64,000 bases of DNA from the NCBI GenBank assembly GCA_947494975.1, contig CANLXA010000001.1:620001-684000 (forward strand). Reading direction: 5' to 3'. The position numbers were made by a program, and so were the translations under genes. How positions within the stretch are numbered: the first letter of the stretch is position 1; the number at the start of each line of letters is the position of its first letter. Positions 17,072 to 26,244 of this stretch are shown in pieces. Origin of the DNA: an uncultured Roseicyclus sp. Lineage in GTDB: Bacteria > Pseudomonadota > Alphaproteobacteria > Rhodobacterales > Rhodobacteraceae. Below the pieces are notes generated by a model, which was not told where the DNA came from, did not search any database, and saw only the letters and a program-made list of their open reading frames with translations.

Positions 17072-18202
17072 TTACGGGAAGACCTTGTCGAGCACGGTCT
17101 TCAGGCGCGCCAGCGCGGCGTCGACATCGTAGAGCTTGTCGAGGCCGAAGAGGCCGACGCGGAACGTCATGAAGCCTTCGGGCTCGTCCACCTGCAAGGG
17201 CACACCGGCGGCAATCTGCATGCCATGGGCCGCGAATTTTGCGCCGGACTTGATCTCGGGATCATCTGTGTAGCTGACGACGACGCCGGGCGCGCCGAAG
17301 CCTTCGGCGGCGACGGATGTGATGCCCTTCGCGGTGAGCATGGCGCGGACACCATTGCCGAGCGCCCATTGCGCCTCTTTCAGCTTGTCGAAGCCGTAAT
17401 CGCGGGTCTCGATCATCGTGTCGCGGAACACGCGCAGGGCGTCCGTGGGCATGGTCGCGTGGTAGGCGTGGCCGCCATTTTCGTAGGTTTTCATGATGTT
17501 GGACCAGGCCTTCAGGTCCCCCGCGAAGGAGTTGGATTGCGTCTGATCCATCCGGCCCACGGCCCTGTCGGACATCATCACGAGGCCCGCGCAAGGCTGC
17601 GCCGACCAGCCCTTTTGCGGTGCGGAGATCAGGACATCGACGCCCGTCGCCTTCATATCGACCCAGGCGCAGCCCGAGGCGATGCAATCGAGCACCATCA
17701 GCGCGCCGACCTGATGCGCAGCCTCGGCCAAAGCGGCGATGTAATCGTCCGGCAAGATCACCCCGGCGGAGGTTTCAACATGGGGGGCGAAAACGATGCC
17801 GGGTTTGACCTCGAGGATCTTCTGCGTCACTTCTTCAATGGGCGCGGGCGCATAGGGCGATTGCGGGGCGTTGCCGCTGGGGCGCGCCTTCATCACCGTG
17901 ACGTCCCCCGCAAAGCCACCGGCATCGAGGATCTGCGACCAGCGGAAGGAGAACCAGCCGTTGCGGACCACGAGCACGTCGGTGCCTTGTGCAAATTGGC
18001 GCGCTACGGCTTCCATCGCGAAAGACCCGCCCCCGGGGATCACCGCCACCGCATCGGCGGTGTAGACCTGTTTCAGCATGGCGGAGATGTCGTTCATCAC
18101 GCCCTGGAACGCGCCCGACATGTGGTTGAGCGACCGGTCGGTGAAAACCACGGAATATTCGAGAAGGCCGTCGGGGTCGACGTGATCGAGCAGGGCGGTC
18201 AT
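17072..18202 (-). CDS. class V aminotransferase (PLP)
   Basis: 376 residues. The ATG at 18202 is chosen because GGAG lies 7 nt upstream; a GTG two codons earlier is too close to it. Fold-type I, class V features: VIPGGGSFAMEAVARQ, HVETSAGVILPDDY, the PLP aspartate in LMVLDCIASG and the Schiff-base lysine in ISAPQKGWSAQPC. Relatives include alanine-glyoxylate and serine-glyoxylate/pyruvate aminotransferases; substrate not determined. It follows two Lrp/AsnC regulator genes by 62 nt on the same strand, so amino-acid-responsive control is likely. Confidence 0.9.
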   Translation of the reverse strand: MTALLDHVDPDGLLEYSVVFTDRSLNHMSGAFQGVMNDISAMLKQVYTADAVAVIPGGGSFAMEAVARQFAQGTDVLVVRNGWFSFRWSQILDAGGFAGDVTVMKARPSGNAPQSPYAPAPIEEVTQKILEVKPGIVFAPHVETSAGVILPDDYIAALAEAAHQVGALMVLDCIASGCAWVDMKATGVDVLISAPQKGWSAQPCAGLVMMSDRAVGRMDQTQSNSFAGDLKAWSNIMKTYENGGHAYHATMPTDALRVFRDTMIETRDYGFDKLKEAQWALGNGVRAMLTAKGITSVAAEGFGAPGVVVSYTDDPEIKSGAKFAAHGMQIAAGVPLQVDEPEGFMTFRVGLFGLDKLYDVDAALARLKTVLDKVFP

Positions 18203-18264
18203 GGGCACTCTCCTTTGTACCGGCCTTGGATAGGACCCACGCCGCGGCGGGACAAGCCCCGCGC

Positions 18265-18720
18265 TCAGAGCGGGCCGGGGCGCTGCTCCTCCGAAAGCAG
18301 TACGTTGGCCTCGACATTGCCGACGGACGGCAACGTCATGATGCGTCGCCGGAGCACCCGTTCGAAATCGGCCAGATCGCGGGCAACGACCCGCAAGCGA
18401 TAATCGTAGAGGCCCAACACATGTTCGACGGTTTGCACCTCGGGGATCGCGGTGATGGCGCGTTCGAAATCATCGAGGGAGACGCGGGATTTGGCCGACA
18501 GCTTCACACCAAGGAACACGGTGACGCCAAAGCCCAAGGCGGCGGCATCAAGATCAAGGCGACGCCCCGCAAGGATGCCGGCCTCGGTCAGGCGTTTGAT
18601 GCGTCGCCATGTGGCGGGCTGAGACAGGCCCACCCGGCGCCCGATCTCGGAGGCTTTGAGCGTCGCGTCGCGGGCAAGCAGGCGCAGGATCGCGCGGTCG
18701 GTCGCATCGGTGTCGATCAC
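18265..18720 (-). CDS. Lrp/AsnC-family regulator, distal of two
   Basis: 151 residues. N-terminal helix-turn-helix (about 1-60; DRAILRLLARDATLKASEIGRRVG and PATWRRIKRL) and C-terminal RAM ligand-binding domain (about 70-145; VTVFLGVKL, VEHVLGLYDYRLRVVARDL). Such proteins form octamers whose DNA binding is changed by amino acids. It overlaps the next regulator's stop by 4 nt, so the two are translationally coupled. Sequence identity between the two is moderate (PxATxxRIxRLxxxGI pattern in both), so they are paralogues rather than recent duplicates. Confidence 0.93.
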   Translation of the reverse strand: MIDTDATDRAILRLLARDATLKASEIGRRVGLSQPATWRRIKRLTEAGILAGRRLDLDAAALGFGVTVFLGVKLSAKSRVSLDDFERAITAIPEVQTVEHVLGLYDYRLRVVARDLADFERVLRRRIMTLPSVGNVEANVLLSEEQRPGPL

Positions 18721-19172
18721 AGTGGTAACGCCCGGCTGTTCTTGATCGCCGCCACATGCATCAGGGCTTCGATATCGGCGATGTGCGGCAGGGTCAGGAT
18801 GCGGTCCCGGTAGATCTGCTGATACGCGACCAGATCACGGGCGATGATCTTGAGGCGGGCGTCAACCCGGCCGAGGAAGGTCTGGATCTCGATCACGTCC
18901 GGAACATCGCGGGCGGCCTCGAGGAAGTCGTCGAAGGCGCGTGGATTGGTCTTGTCGAGCGTGATGCGGAGGCTGACTTCAACGGTATAGCCAAGTGCCT
19001 GCCAGTCGATGATCGCATGTTGGCCGCGCAGCACGCCACTGGCCTGCAATTTGTCGAGCCGTTTATACGCCGTGGCGAGCGGCAGCCGAGCGGCTTCGGC
19101 CAGTTGCCCGATGGGTTGGGCCGGGTCCGCCTGCAAGTGGCGCAGGAGGCGGCGATCACTGTCATCGAGCAT
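18717..19172 (-). CDS. Lrp/AsnC-family regulator, proximal of two
   Basis: 151 residues, identical in length to its neighbour. Begins MLDDSDRRLLRHLQADPAQP; the helix-turn-helix region continues QLAEAARLPLATAYKRLDKL, and the RAM domain shows VEVSLRITLD and IQTFLGRVDARLKIIARDL. Divergent from ilvC across 133 bp, which suggests it may control branched-chain synthesis, its own operon, or both (inference). A good sigma70-like promoter for this gene lies at 19212-19240. Confidence 0.93.
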   Translation of the reverse strand: MLDDSDRRLLRHLQADPAQPIGQLAEAARLPLATAYKRLDKLQASGVLRGQHAIIDWQALGYTVEVSLRITLDKTNPRAFDDFLEAARDVPDVIEIQTFLGRVDARLKIIARDLVAYQQIYRDRILTLPHIADIEALMHVAAIKNSRALPL

Positions 19173-19191
19173 GTTATTCTAGTATTTCTGA

Positions 19192-20328
<1,137 letters not shown>

Positions 20329-20351
20329 AGCACGACAGATGTTGAGTTCTA

Positions 20352-20381
20352 AAGGCGGTGCCGTGACCGGCTCCGCCTTTT
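20352..20381 (+). terminator. intrinsic terminator of ilvC
   Basis: AAGGCGG (20352-20358) pairs with CCGCCTT, with an inner GCCG/CGGC stem around a TGAC loop; the 3' arm runs into TTTT. It lies 24 nt after the ilvC stop and just before the convergent small gene's stop. Confidence 0.85.
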
Positions 20382-20387
20382 CCGCAT

Positions 20388-20588
20388 TCAACTCTTGGGG
20401 AATTCCGGATCGCCCAATCGGGGTGCTGTTGCCGGGTTCGGGCCGGGGCCGTCCTTGGCGAGCGACGATTTCGGGGCATTCGGGTCGTCCAGCTTGTTCT
20501 CTGTCCGCAGCTTCGACAATCCGGCCCAGGCCAGCCATGCGATCATCGTGAACAGAAATAGACCGGCCAGAAAATACCAGGTTTCCAT
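20388..20588 (-). CDS. 66-residue single-pass membrane protein
   Basis: Starts METWYFLAGLFLFTMIAWLAWAG as one membrane helix (about 4-23), followed by a polar Pro/Asn/Asp-rich tail. A strong RBS (AAAGGAG, 8 nt before the ATG) supports expression. No family recognised. Convergent with ilvC and separated from it by the terminator. Confidence 0.65.
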   Translation of the reverse strand: METWYFLAGLFLFTMIAWLAWAGLSKLRTENKLDDPNAPKSSLAKDGPGPNPATAPRLGDPEFPKS

Positions 20589-20719
20589 CGTATCTCTCCT
20601 TTAATACTCATGTTGTGTCAGGAGAGAAACGGCCCGATCGCCGTGCGGGTTCCGTGGTTTTGCTAGGGTTGAGCGGGTTTTCGCTGTAGCTTGCCTGGGA
20701 TCAGACGGAGGATCACGCT

Positions 20720-21181
20720 ATGGAATTCACCCGCAAGACGCAGCCTGAGCAGCCCTATATCTACGTCGATCGCGAATGTGGGTACGGGCCGGAAATCGCC
20801 GAGGCCATGGGATCCGCTTTTGGCGATGTCTTTGGTTTCGTGGGACAATTCAACGTCACACCGTTGTCGATGCCGATGTCCCTTTATCTTGGAATGGATC
20901 CCGAGGTGCTCCGCTTTCGGGGCGGCGTGATGGTCTCAGCCGAGGATGCGGCCAAGGCCCGCGAACCGATCAAGGCCGACACATTGCCCGCAGGCGACGT
21001 GATGATGACCACGCATGTCGGGCCGTATGACAGCATGAACCAGACTCATCAGGCCCTGTGGCGCCACATGGAAACCGAAGGTATTCCTGGTGCCTTCCCG
21101 ATCTGGGAGATCTATGTCGATGATCCCGACAACACCGCACCCGAAGCGCTTCGCACTGAGATCTACCGCGCCATTGGCTAG
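20720..21181 (+). CDS. GyrI-like / effector-binding-domain protein
   Basis: 153 residues with a good RBS (GGAG, 8 nt before the ATG). The stand-alone SOUL/GyrI-like small-molecule-binding fold is indicated by the repeated pattern G...........M.LY and GGVMV, HVGPYDSMNQTHQALWRHM, and WEIYVDDPDNTAPEALRTEIY at the end, matching AraC-type effector domains without the DNA-binding part. Possible ligand-binding or sequestration role; exact function unknown. It precedes the frameshifted acetyltransferase by 35 nt. Confidence 0.82.
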   Translation: MEFTRKTQPEQPYIYVDRECGYGPEIAEAMGSAFGDVFGFVGQFNVTPLSMPMSLYLGMDPEVLRFRGGVMVSAEDAAKAREPIKADTLPAGDVMMTTHVGPYDSMNQTHQALWRHMETEGIPGAFPIWEIYVDDPDNTAPEALRTEIYRAIG

Positions 21182-21216
21182 TTGACGGCCCCTGCCCCGC
21201 GCGCCATGTCTGGGCG

Positions 21217-21827
21217 ATGAAAGCCACGAGCCGCCCCGCCGAAGAGGCCGACCGCGCCACGATCCTGGAGGCAAGCGAGGCGAGGTGGGAGGAACACCGC
21301 CAGCGCCAGCCGGATGCATTTTCCGAGACCGGATGGGAGATGCGGGCGGCACGTGACCATGGTGTTGCTTTTCTTGACAAAACGGGCAACGCGTGGCGGC
21401 GTCCGAGAACGTGTTCGTGGCCGACGCTGAGGGGCGGGTTGTGGGATTTACTCTGCTCAGTGGGCATTTACGCGCGGATGCCGGCGCCTGTCACAAGGTG
21501 TGCATCGATGATATCCGGGTCCAACCCGATTGGCACAGCAAGGGAATCGCGAGGGAGATGGTGAATTTCGCCAAAGAACGCGCAGAGCCCCGCGGATGGG
21601 ACGACCTGACAGCACAGGTCTGGCAAGGCGCGGCCTCATCCCACCTGTTTGTCGAGGCCGGGTTCGCGCCGTGGTCCACCATTTGGCGATACGGGCCGGA
21701 TCAACCCGCCCGGCCGTTGACAGCGCGCGCGAAGGGACCCGCTCCGCAAGACGACCGCTGGTGGAAAGGGGCGGTTATGGCCACCATCATCGCGTGTTTC
21801 ATTACCATCATGATGACCGTGCAATGA
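21217..21827 (+). pseudogene. GNAT acetyltransferase split by a frameshift
   Basis: The first part reads in one frame from the ATG at 21217 (MKATSRPAEEADRATILEA..., to about 21385) and then turns to nonsense-like residues. From about 21390 a different frame continues the domain: VFVADAEGRVVGF, KVCIDDIRVQPDWHSKGIA (acetyl-CoA loop region) and VEAGF, ending with an apparent C-terminal hydrophobic helix (MATIIACFITIMM). Together they make one GNAT of about 200 residues. A one-base loss, a two-base gain or a sequencing error would explain it. The second part overlaps the following transporter gene as ATGA. Confidence 0.7.
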
Positions 21828-22744
21828 GCGCCTCTCCAACCGCCCCCGGCATGAAGAATTGGGCTTTGATCCTGTCGCTTGGCGTGATCTGGGGCACCGC
21901 CTTCATGGGCACATCGACGGCGCTGACGGGGATGAGCCTGTGGTGGGTCGCGGCGGGGCGGGTGGCGCTGGCCGCCCTGATCCTGGTGCCGTTGGGCATG
22001 GTGATGGGCCAGGGATTGGGCACGATCAAGGGGCCCCGGTCCTGGGGGTTTGTAGCCGTCATCGGCGTGGGAAGCCTGGCCCTCCCGCTGACCTTGCTGG
22101 CCTGGGGGCTCACGCAAGTTCCCTCGGCCTTTGCCGGCGTCGCCATGGGCGCTGTTCCGCTGATCGTCTTGCCCCTGGTTGCGATGTTCTCACCCGAAGA
22201 AGGTATCGGGCCGCGCCGGATCATCGGGGTAGGGTTGGGCTTCATTGGCCTAGTTTTACTGGTCGGGCAGGGCGCATTGGGCGACGGCACCATGGTGGGC
22301 CGCATCGCCTGCATTGGGACGGCCGCCTGTTACGCCATCGGTTCCGTCCTGACCCGGCGCGCGCCCAAGATCCCGCCGGTGGCCTTTGCCGCAGGGACCA
22401 TGGCCGCCGCCGCCGTGGCCATGGTGCCGCTGGCCTTCATCCTCGACGGCCCGCCCACAATCACCCGACCGCTGGCGGGATGGGCGCTTCTCTACACGGC
22501 GATCTTCCCGACCGGGCTGGCTGCAATCATGCGGGTGCGCGTTATCACAACCGCAGGTTCGCTTTTCATGTCGCTGACAAGCTACATGGTCCCGGTCTGG
22601 GCAGTGATCTTCGGCGTCACCTTGATGGGCGAGGCGCTGCCGCCGCAATTGTTCTGGGCGCTCGGCCTGATCCTTGCGGGGATCGGGATCAGCCAATCAC
22701 GCGCGTTGTTTCAGCACGTCCGGCCCATCACCAAAACCGAATAG
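21824..22744 (+). CDS. DMT-superfamily (EamA) transporter
   Basis: 306 residues with about ten membrane helices in two EamA repeats; the first begins NWALILSLGVIWGTAFMGTS and the second near GRIACIGTAACYAIGSVL. Probable small-molecule or amino-acid exporter in the inner membrane; substrate not inferable. Start ATG overlaps the upstream acetyltransferase stop (ATGA), so the two were translationally coupled. Its last 34 nt overlap the 3' end of the convergent CAP-domain gene. Confidence 0.9.
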   Translation: MSASPTAPGMKNWALILSLGVIWGTAFMGTSTALTGMSLWWVAAGRVALAALILVPLGMVMGQGLGTIKGPRSWGFVAVIGVGSLALPLTLLAWGLTQVPSAFAGVAMGAVPLIVLPLVAMFSPEEGIGPRRIIGVGLGFIGLVLLVGQGALGDGTMVGRIACIGTAACYAIGSVLTRRAPKIPPVAFAAGTMAAAAVAMVPLAFILDGPPTITRPLAGWALLYTAIFPTGLAAIMRVRVITTAGSLFMSLTSYMVPVWAVIFGVTLMGEALPPQLFWALGLILAGIGISQSRALFQHVRPITKTE

Positions 22745-23202
22745 CTGCCATTGCGCGCAAAGCCGAATTGCGTGGCCTGGGGTGAGAGGATGTTGGTTCT
22801 GTGCCCGCTGGAGGCCATCCAATCGCTGAACACATTGGCAATCGTCGATTGCCCGGCCGCGATGTTTTCAGCCGTGTAGCAGGCATTGTAGCCCGCGGCG
22901 CGGACGCGGCTCTGGGCCGTACTGCCGTTCGAGCCGCGATGCCCGAAATTGCCGGTGCGGGCCATGTCGTCCGCGTGGGCCTGCGCGGCGGCCTGAAGGG
23001 CCGCGGAATGGCCAACCGGGCGCAGAATGCCATTGCCCGCGCGTAACGCAGACAAACGCGTGCCGACCGCGGCGATATCCACGCTAGATCCAAGGCTCAG
23101 CTGCTGGGGTTGGCCGACGCCATCGCGGCTGCTGACGGAGGGTGTGCACCCAGCAATGGCAAGTGTCACGATGGCCACTAGACCTGAAAGACGGATCATC
23201 AT
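22711..23202 (-). CDS. CAP (SCP/PR-1) domain lipoprotein
   Basis: 163 residues. A lipoprotein signal with lipobox LAIAGC (Cys at about 18) precedes a CAP domain (about 45-163): AALQAAAQAHADDMARTGNFGH, YTAENIAAGQ, DWMASSGHRTNIL, and FGFARNGSY. Bacterial CAP proteins are extracytoplasmic, of poorly known function. Two start codons are adjacent (23202, 23199); AAAGGA lies upstream. It is preceded by a distinctive AT-rich tract with DnaA-box-like sequence. Confidence 0.92.
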   Translation of the reverse strand: MMIRLSGLVAIVTLAIAGCTPSVSSRDGVGQPQQLSLGSSVDIAAVGTRLSALRAGNGILRPVGHSAALQAAAQAHADDMARTGNFGHRGSNGSTAQSRVRAAGYNACYTAENIAAGQSTIANVFSDWMASSGHRTNILSPQATQFGFARNGSYSVLVMGRTC

Positions 23203-23295
23203 TTGTCGGATCCTTTGATAGTTTGCTCGATGAGATCAACAATGCCTGAGCTCGAGCACCACAACAAGCCCATGCAGGGCCCGTTTGATCGATAT

Positions 23296-23316
23296 TGTGG
23301 ATAAGTCTTTGGATAA
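23296..23316 (-). promoter_or_regulatory. DnaA-box-like pair in AT-rich tract
   Basis: On the minus strand TTATCCACA (23296-23304) is an exact DnaA-box consensus and TTATCCAAA (23308-23316) a near match, 12 bp apart in the same orientation. An AT-rich run extends to about 23348. Located between the CAP-domain gene and the deaminase gene. Role not established; chance or DnaA-controlled transcription are both possible. Confidence 0.35.
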
Positions 23317-23397
23317 ATTTGCGGATTATTTGATTAATATATTTTTCGGGTCGCGGCAGGGCCCGTTGTCGCCATCCGGAGCGCAAAAGTGCAACCG

Positions 23398-24738
23398 CTA
23401 CTGTCCGGCAAGCTCCCGCGCAAGGTGGCGTTGGCGCTCCAGATGAGGGCTAAGATCGGTGGAGGTGATCGTGCCGTCCCGAACCACCGGCTGACCTTCG
23501 ATGATCAGGTCCCGCACCCGGCGCGGACCGGCGAGGAGGAGGGCGGCCGCATCCCACGACCCGGCGGCCTCAACGCCCGACATATCCCAGATGGCCAGAT
23601 CCGCGCGGAAGCCGGGGGCGATCTGCCCAATCTCCGTGCCACGCCCCAAAACCTCCGCCCCGCCGCGTGTCGCAATGCGCAACGCCTCGCGCGCGGACAT
23701 GGCGGAGGGACCGTTCGCGACCCGTTGCAACAGCATGGTCTGGCGCGCCTCATCCACGAGCGAACCCGCGTCGTTCGAGGCCGATCCGTCCACCCCAAGC
23801 CCCACATTCACCCCGGCATCGCGCATGGCACGGATCGGCGCGATGCCAGAGGCCAAACGGCAGTTGGAACACGGGCAATGGGCTACACCGGTGCCGGAGC
23901 GGGCGAAGAGATCGATCTCCGCCCCGTCCAGCTTCACACAATGGGCATGCCAGACATCACCACCGATCCAACCGAGATCCTCGGCATATTGCCCGGGGCG
24001 GCAGCCGAACTGCGCCAGGGAATAGGCGATATCTTCATCGTTTTCAGCCAGATGGGTGTGCAGCATCACCCCCTTGTCCCGCGCCAGAAGGGCAGTGTCG
24101 CGCATCAATTCGCGGCTGACGGAAAACGGCGAACATGGTGCCACGCCGACGCGGCACATGGAGCCCGGCGATGGATCGTGAAAAGCGTCGATCACGCGGA
24201 TGCAATCCTCAAGGATCGCGGATTCGGCTTCCACCAGGGCATCCGGCGGCAACCCGCCCTGCGACACGCCGATGGACATCGCGCCGCGCGTCGGTTGGAA
24301 CCGCATCCCCACCTCGGAGGCCGCCGCGATGGTCTCGTCCAGCCGCGATCCGTTGGGGAACAGATACATGTGGTCAGACGACGTGGTACAGCCGGACAAG
24401 GCGAGCTCCGCCAACCCCACCACGGCGGAGCAATGCATGTGATCCGGCGTGAAACGGGACCAGATCGGGTAGAGCGTCTGCAGCCAGCCGAACAGGGCCG
24501 CATCCTGCGCGCCCGGCACCGCGCGGGTGAGCGTCTGAAACAGATGGTGATGCGTGTTCACGAGCCCCGGCGTGACAAGGCACCCCGCGCAATCGAGCCC
24601 CTCCGCGTCACTCACGAGGCCCCAGCCAACTTCCGAAATCTGTCCGCCTTTCAACAGGATATCGACATCCGCGTGCTCCGCGCCCGCGTCGTCCATAGTC
24701 AAACACAAGGACGCGTTGCGCAGGATCAGGTCAGCCAC
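23398..24738 (-). CDS. 8-oxoguanine deaminase-like amidohydrolase
   Basis: 446 residues from a GTG at 24738 that overlaps the upstream stop by 8 nt. A metal-dependent TIM-barrel amidohydrolase: TPGLVNTHHHLFQTLTRA with the HxH motif, HTHLAEN, HAHCVKL and the catalytic Asp in GLGVDGSASND. SNCRLASGIAPI and the overall pattern fit the subgroup containing 8-oxoguanine and related aromatic deaminases (also annotated as hydroxyatrazine ethylaminohydrolase). Likely scavenges oxidised guanine; the substrate is inferred from family. Coupled to the phosphatase gene before it. Confidence 0.88.
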   Translation of the reverse strand: MADLILRNASLCLTMDDAGAEHADVDILLKGGQISEVGWGLVSDAEGLDCAGCLVTPGLVNTHHHLFQTLTRAVPGAQDAALFGWLQTLYPIWSRFTPDHMHCSAVVGLAELALSGCTTSSDHMYLFPNGSRLDETIAAASEVGMRFQPTRGAMSIGVSQGGLPPDALVEAESAILEDCIRVIDAFHDPSPGSMCRVGVAPCSPFSVSRELMRDTALLARDKGVMLHTHLAENDEDIAYSLAQFGCRPGQYAEDLGWIGGDVWHAHCVKLDGAEIDLFARSGTGVAHCPCSNCRLASGIAPIRAMRDAGVNVGLGVDGSASNDAGSLVDEARQTMLLQRVANGPSAMSAREALRIATRGGAEVLGRGTEIGQIAPGFRADLAIWDMSGVEAAGSWDAAALLLAGPRRVRDLIIEGQPVVRDGTITSTDLSPHLERQRHLARELAGQ

Positions 24739-25537
24739 GGATCGCCCCGTGCACCAGCGCCATGGCGGCCCCGTGCAGTTCGGCAGACGCGGCCGCAATG
24801 GCGCGCCCGCCGTTATGAACCGGGCCACCCTCCCAATCCGTGACGACACCTCCCGCCGCTTCGATCACCGCAATCGGCGCGGCGATATCATAGCTGTTCA
24901 GCCCCGCCTCGATCACCAAATCGATCTGCCCGGCGGCCAGCAGCGCATAGGCGTAACAGTCGCAGCCATAGCGCACCAGCTGCACCGCATCGCGCACGGC
25001 CTCGAAGCCGAGGCGATCTTCGTCGCTGCCGACCTCCGGAAATGTCGTGAAGAGGGTCGCTTGCGTCAGATCCGCGGACGGTGCGACGCGCAAAGGCGCC
25101 TCGCCCATAGGCCCGACCAGACGCGCCCGGCCAAAGCCGCCCTCGAAGCGTTCCCCGATGTAGGGCTGGTCGATAATGCCGTAAAGTGGACCCGTCGCAT
25201 CATTCAGCGCGATCAGGACACCCCATGTGGGCGTGCCGGAGACGAACCCGCGCGTCCCGTCGATCGGATCGATCACCCAGGTCAGGCCGCTTGTGCCTTC
25301 GGTCGCGCCCTCCTCTTCGCCCAGGATCGCATCGTCGGGCCGGTGCTCGGCCAGCACGGCGCGCATCGCCGCCTCCGCCGCGCGGTCGGCCACGGTGACG
25401 GGATCATAGCGATCGGTGTCCTTGGAGATCGTACCGAGGGCACGCCCTCGAAAATGCGGCAGGATTGCCGCACGGGCCGCGTCGGCCATGGCATGGGCCG
25501 TGGCGACCAGTTCATCAACCGGACTCGGATCGGCCAT
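24731..25537 (-). CDS. inositol-monophosphatase-family phosphatase
   Basis: 268 residues; ATG at 25537. Family metal-site motifs: GEEEGATEG, WVIDPIDGTRGF and the late YDIAAPIAVIEAAGG. In alphaproteobacteria close relatives serve as histidinol-phosphatase (HisN), others as inositol or 3'-phosphoadenosine phosphatases; I cannot choose with certainty, though DPIDGTRGF favours the HisN-like group. Last codons overlap the GTG start of the deaminase gene. Confidence 0.85.
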   Translation of the reverse strand: MADPSPVDELVATAHAMADAARAAILPHFRGRALGTISKDTDRYDPVTVADRAAEAAMRAVLAEHRPDDAILGEEEGATEGTSGLTWVIDPIDGTRGFVSGTPTWGVLIALNDATGPLYGIIDQPYIGERFEGGFGRARLVGPMGEAPLRVAPSADLTQATLFTTFPEVGSDEDRLGFEAVRDAVQLVRYGCDCYAYALLAAGQIDLVIEAGLNSYDIAAPIAVIEAAGGVVTDWEGGPVHNGGRAIAAASAELHGAAMALVHGAIRG

Positions 25538-25648
25538 GGAGGATGCACCCTTGCCGTGAATACCCTGCGCCGATTGCGCGGCACATATCGGCTGGGGTGG
25601 CATGGGGGCAAGCCCCGGGTCAAGCAGCACACCGCCACAGTGCGAAAA

Positions 25649-26029
25649 TCAGGCGGCGGTTTCCGAGAGCACGCGGGCCAGTTCGAACAGGCGACGGCGC
25701 TGGTTTTCGGGGATCGCGTAGTAGGAGCGGACAAGCTCCAGCGCTTCCCTGTCGGCCAGAAGATCACCGGGCAGCGCCGTGTCCACTTCAACGTCGTCCG
25801 AGGTTCGATCCCCCTCGACACCTTCGAAGAAATAGCCGACCGGCACACTCAGTGTTTCGCCGATGTCCCAAAGCCGCGATGCGGAGACGCGGTTCATCCC
25901 GGTCTCGTATTTCTGGATCTGCTGGAACTTGATGCCGACCTGTTCCGCAAGCTGTTGCTGCGTCATGCCGATCATCCAGCGCCGGTGGCGAATGCGCTTG
26001 CCAACATGAACGTCCACGGGGTGTTTCAC
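25649..26029 (-). CDS. XRE-family (HTH_3) transcription regulator
   Basis: 126 residues. A helix-turn-helix of cI/XRE type occupies about 8-65 (RIRHRRWMIGMTQQQLAEQVGIKFQQIQKYETG). The remainder is a short acidic linker and a helical end (ALELVRSYYAIPENQRRRLFELARVL). This small XRE form is widespread in Rhodobacterales as I recall it, with unknown target. It is divergent from the quinone oxidoreductase gene by 215 bp. Confidence 0.92.
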   Translation of the reverse strand: MKHPVDVHVGKRIRHRRWMIGMTQQQLAEQVGIKFQQIQKYETGMNRVSASRLWDIGETLSVPVGYFFEGVEGDRTSDDVEVDTALPGDLLADREALELVRSYYAIPENQRRRLFELARVLSETAA

Positions 26030-26244
26030 ACGCGTTCTCCCTCAAAAAACGGAGCCTTCGGTCGTATGGTCGTGGTCGTGTGCCCCGCCGAACTGTCTGG
26101 AACGTTCAGGGCCTCATAGGCTGCAAGTAGAGTGCCTGTATACCAGTTCAATGGCCGGTTGTGCAGTTTTTCTGCCCTCTGGTGATTGTGCCGTCGGATC
26201 GATACGACTGCGCCCCAGGATGTTTCGTGGAACGGGAGCACATC

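Noticed and set aside
17048-18403. A 451-codon plus frame over the aminotransferase gene
   Set aside because: Opposite a gene with all PLP-site motifs and a good RBS; the plus frame has no recognisable features.
21393-21827. Second half of the split acetyltransferase as a separate gene with a GTG start
   Set aside because: It lacks the N-terminal part of the GNAT fold and an RBS; both halves complete each other across a frame change.
23281-23348. Replication origin
   Set aside because: Only one exact DnaA box and one near match; no dnaA, hemE, parAB or similar genes in the neighbourhood.
24554-26119. A 521-codon plus frame over the deaminase, phosphatase and XRE genes
   Set aside because: It covers three well-supported minus genes and has shadow-type composition.
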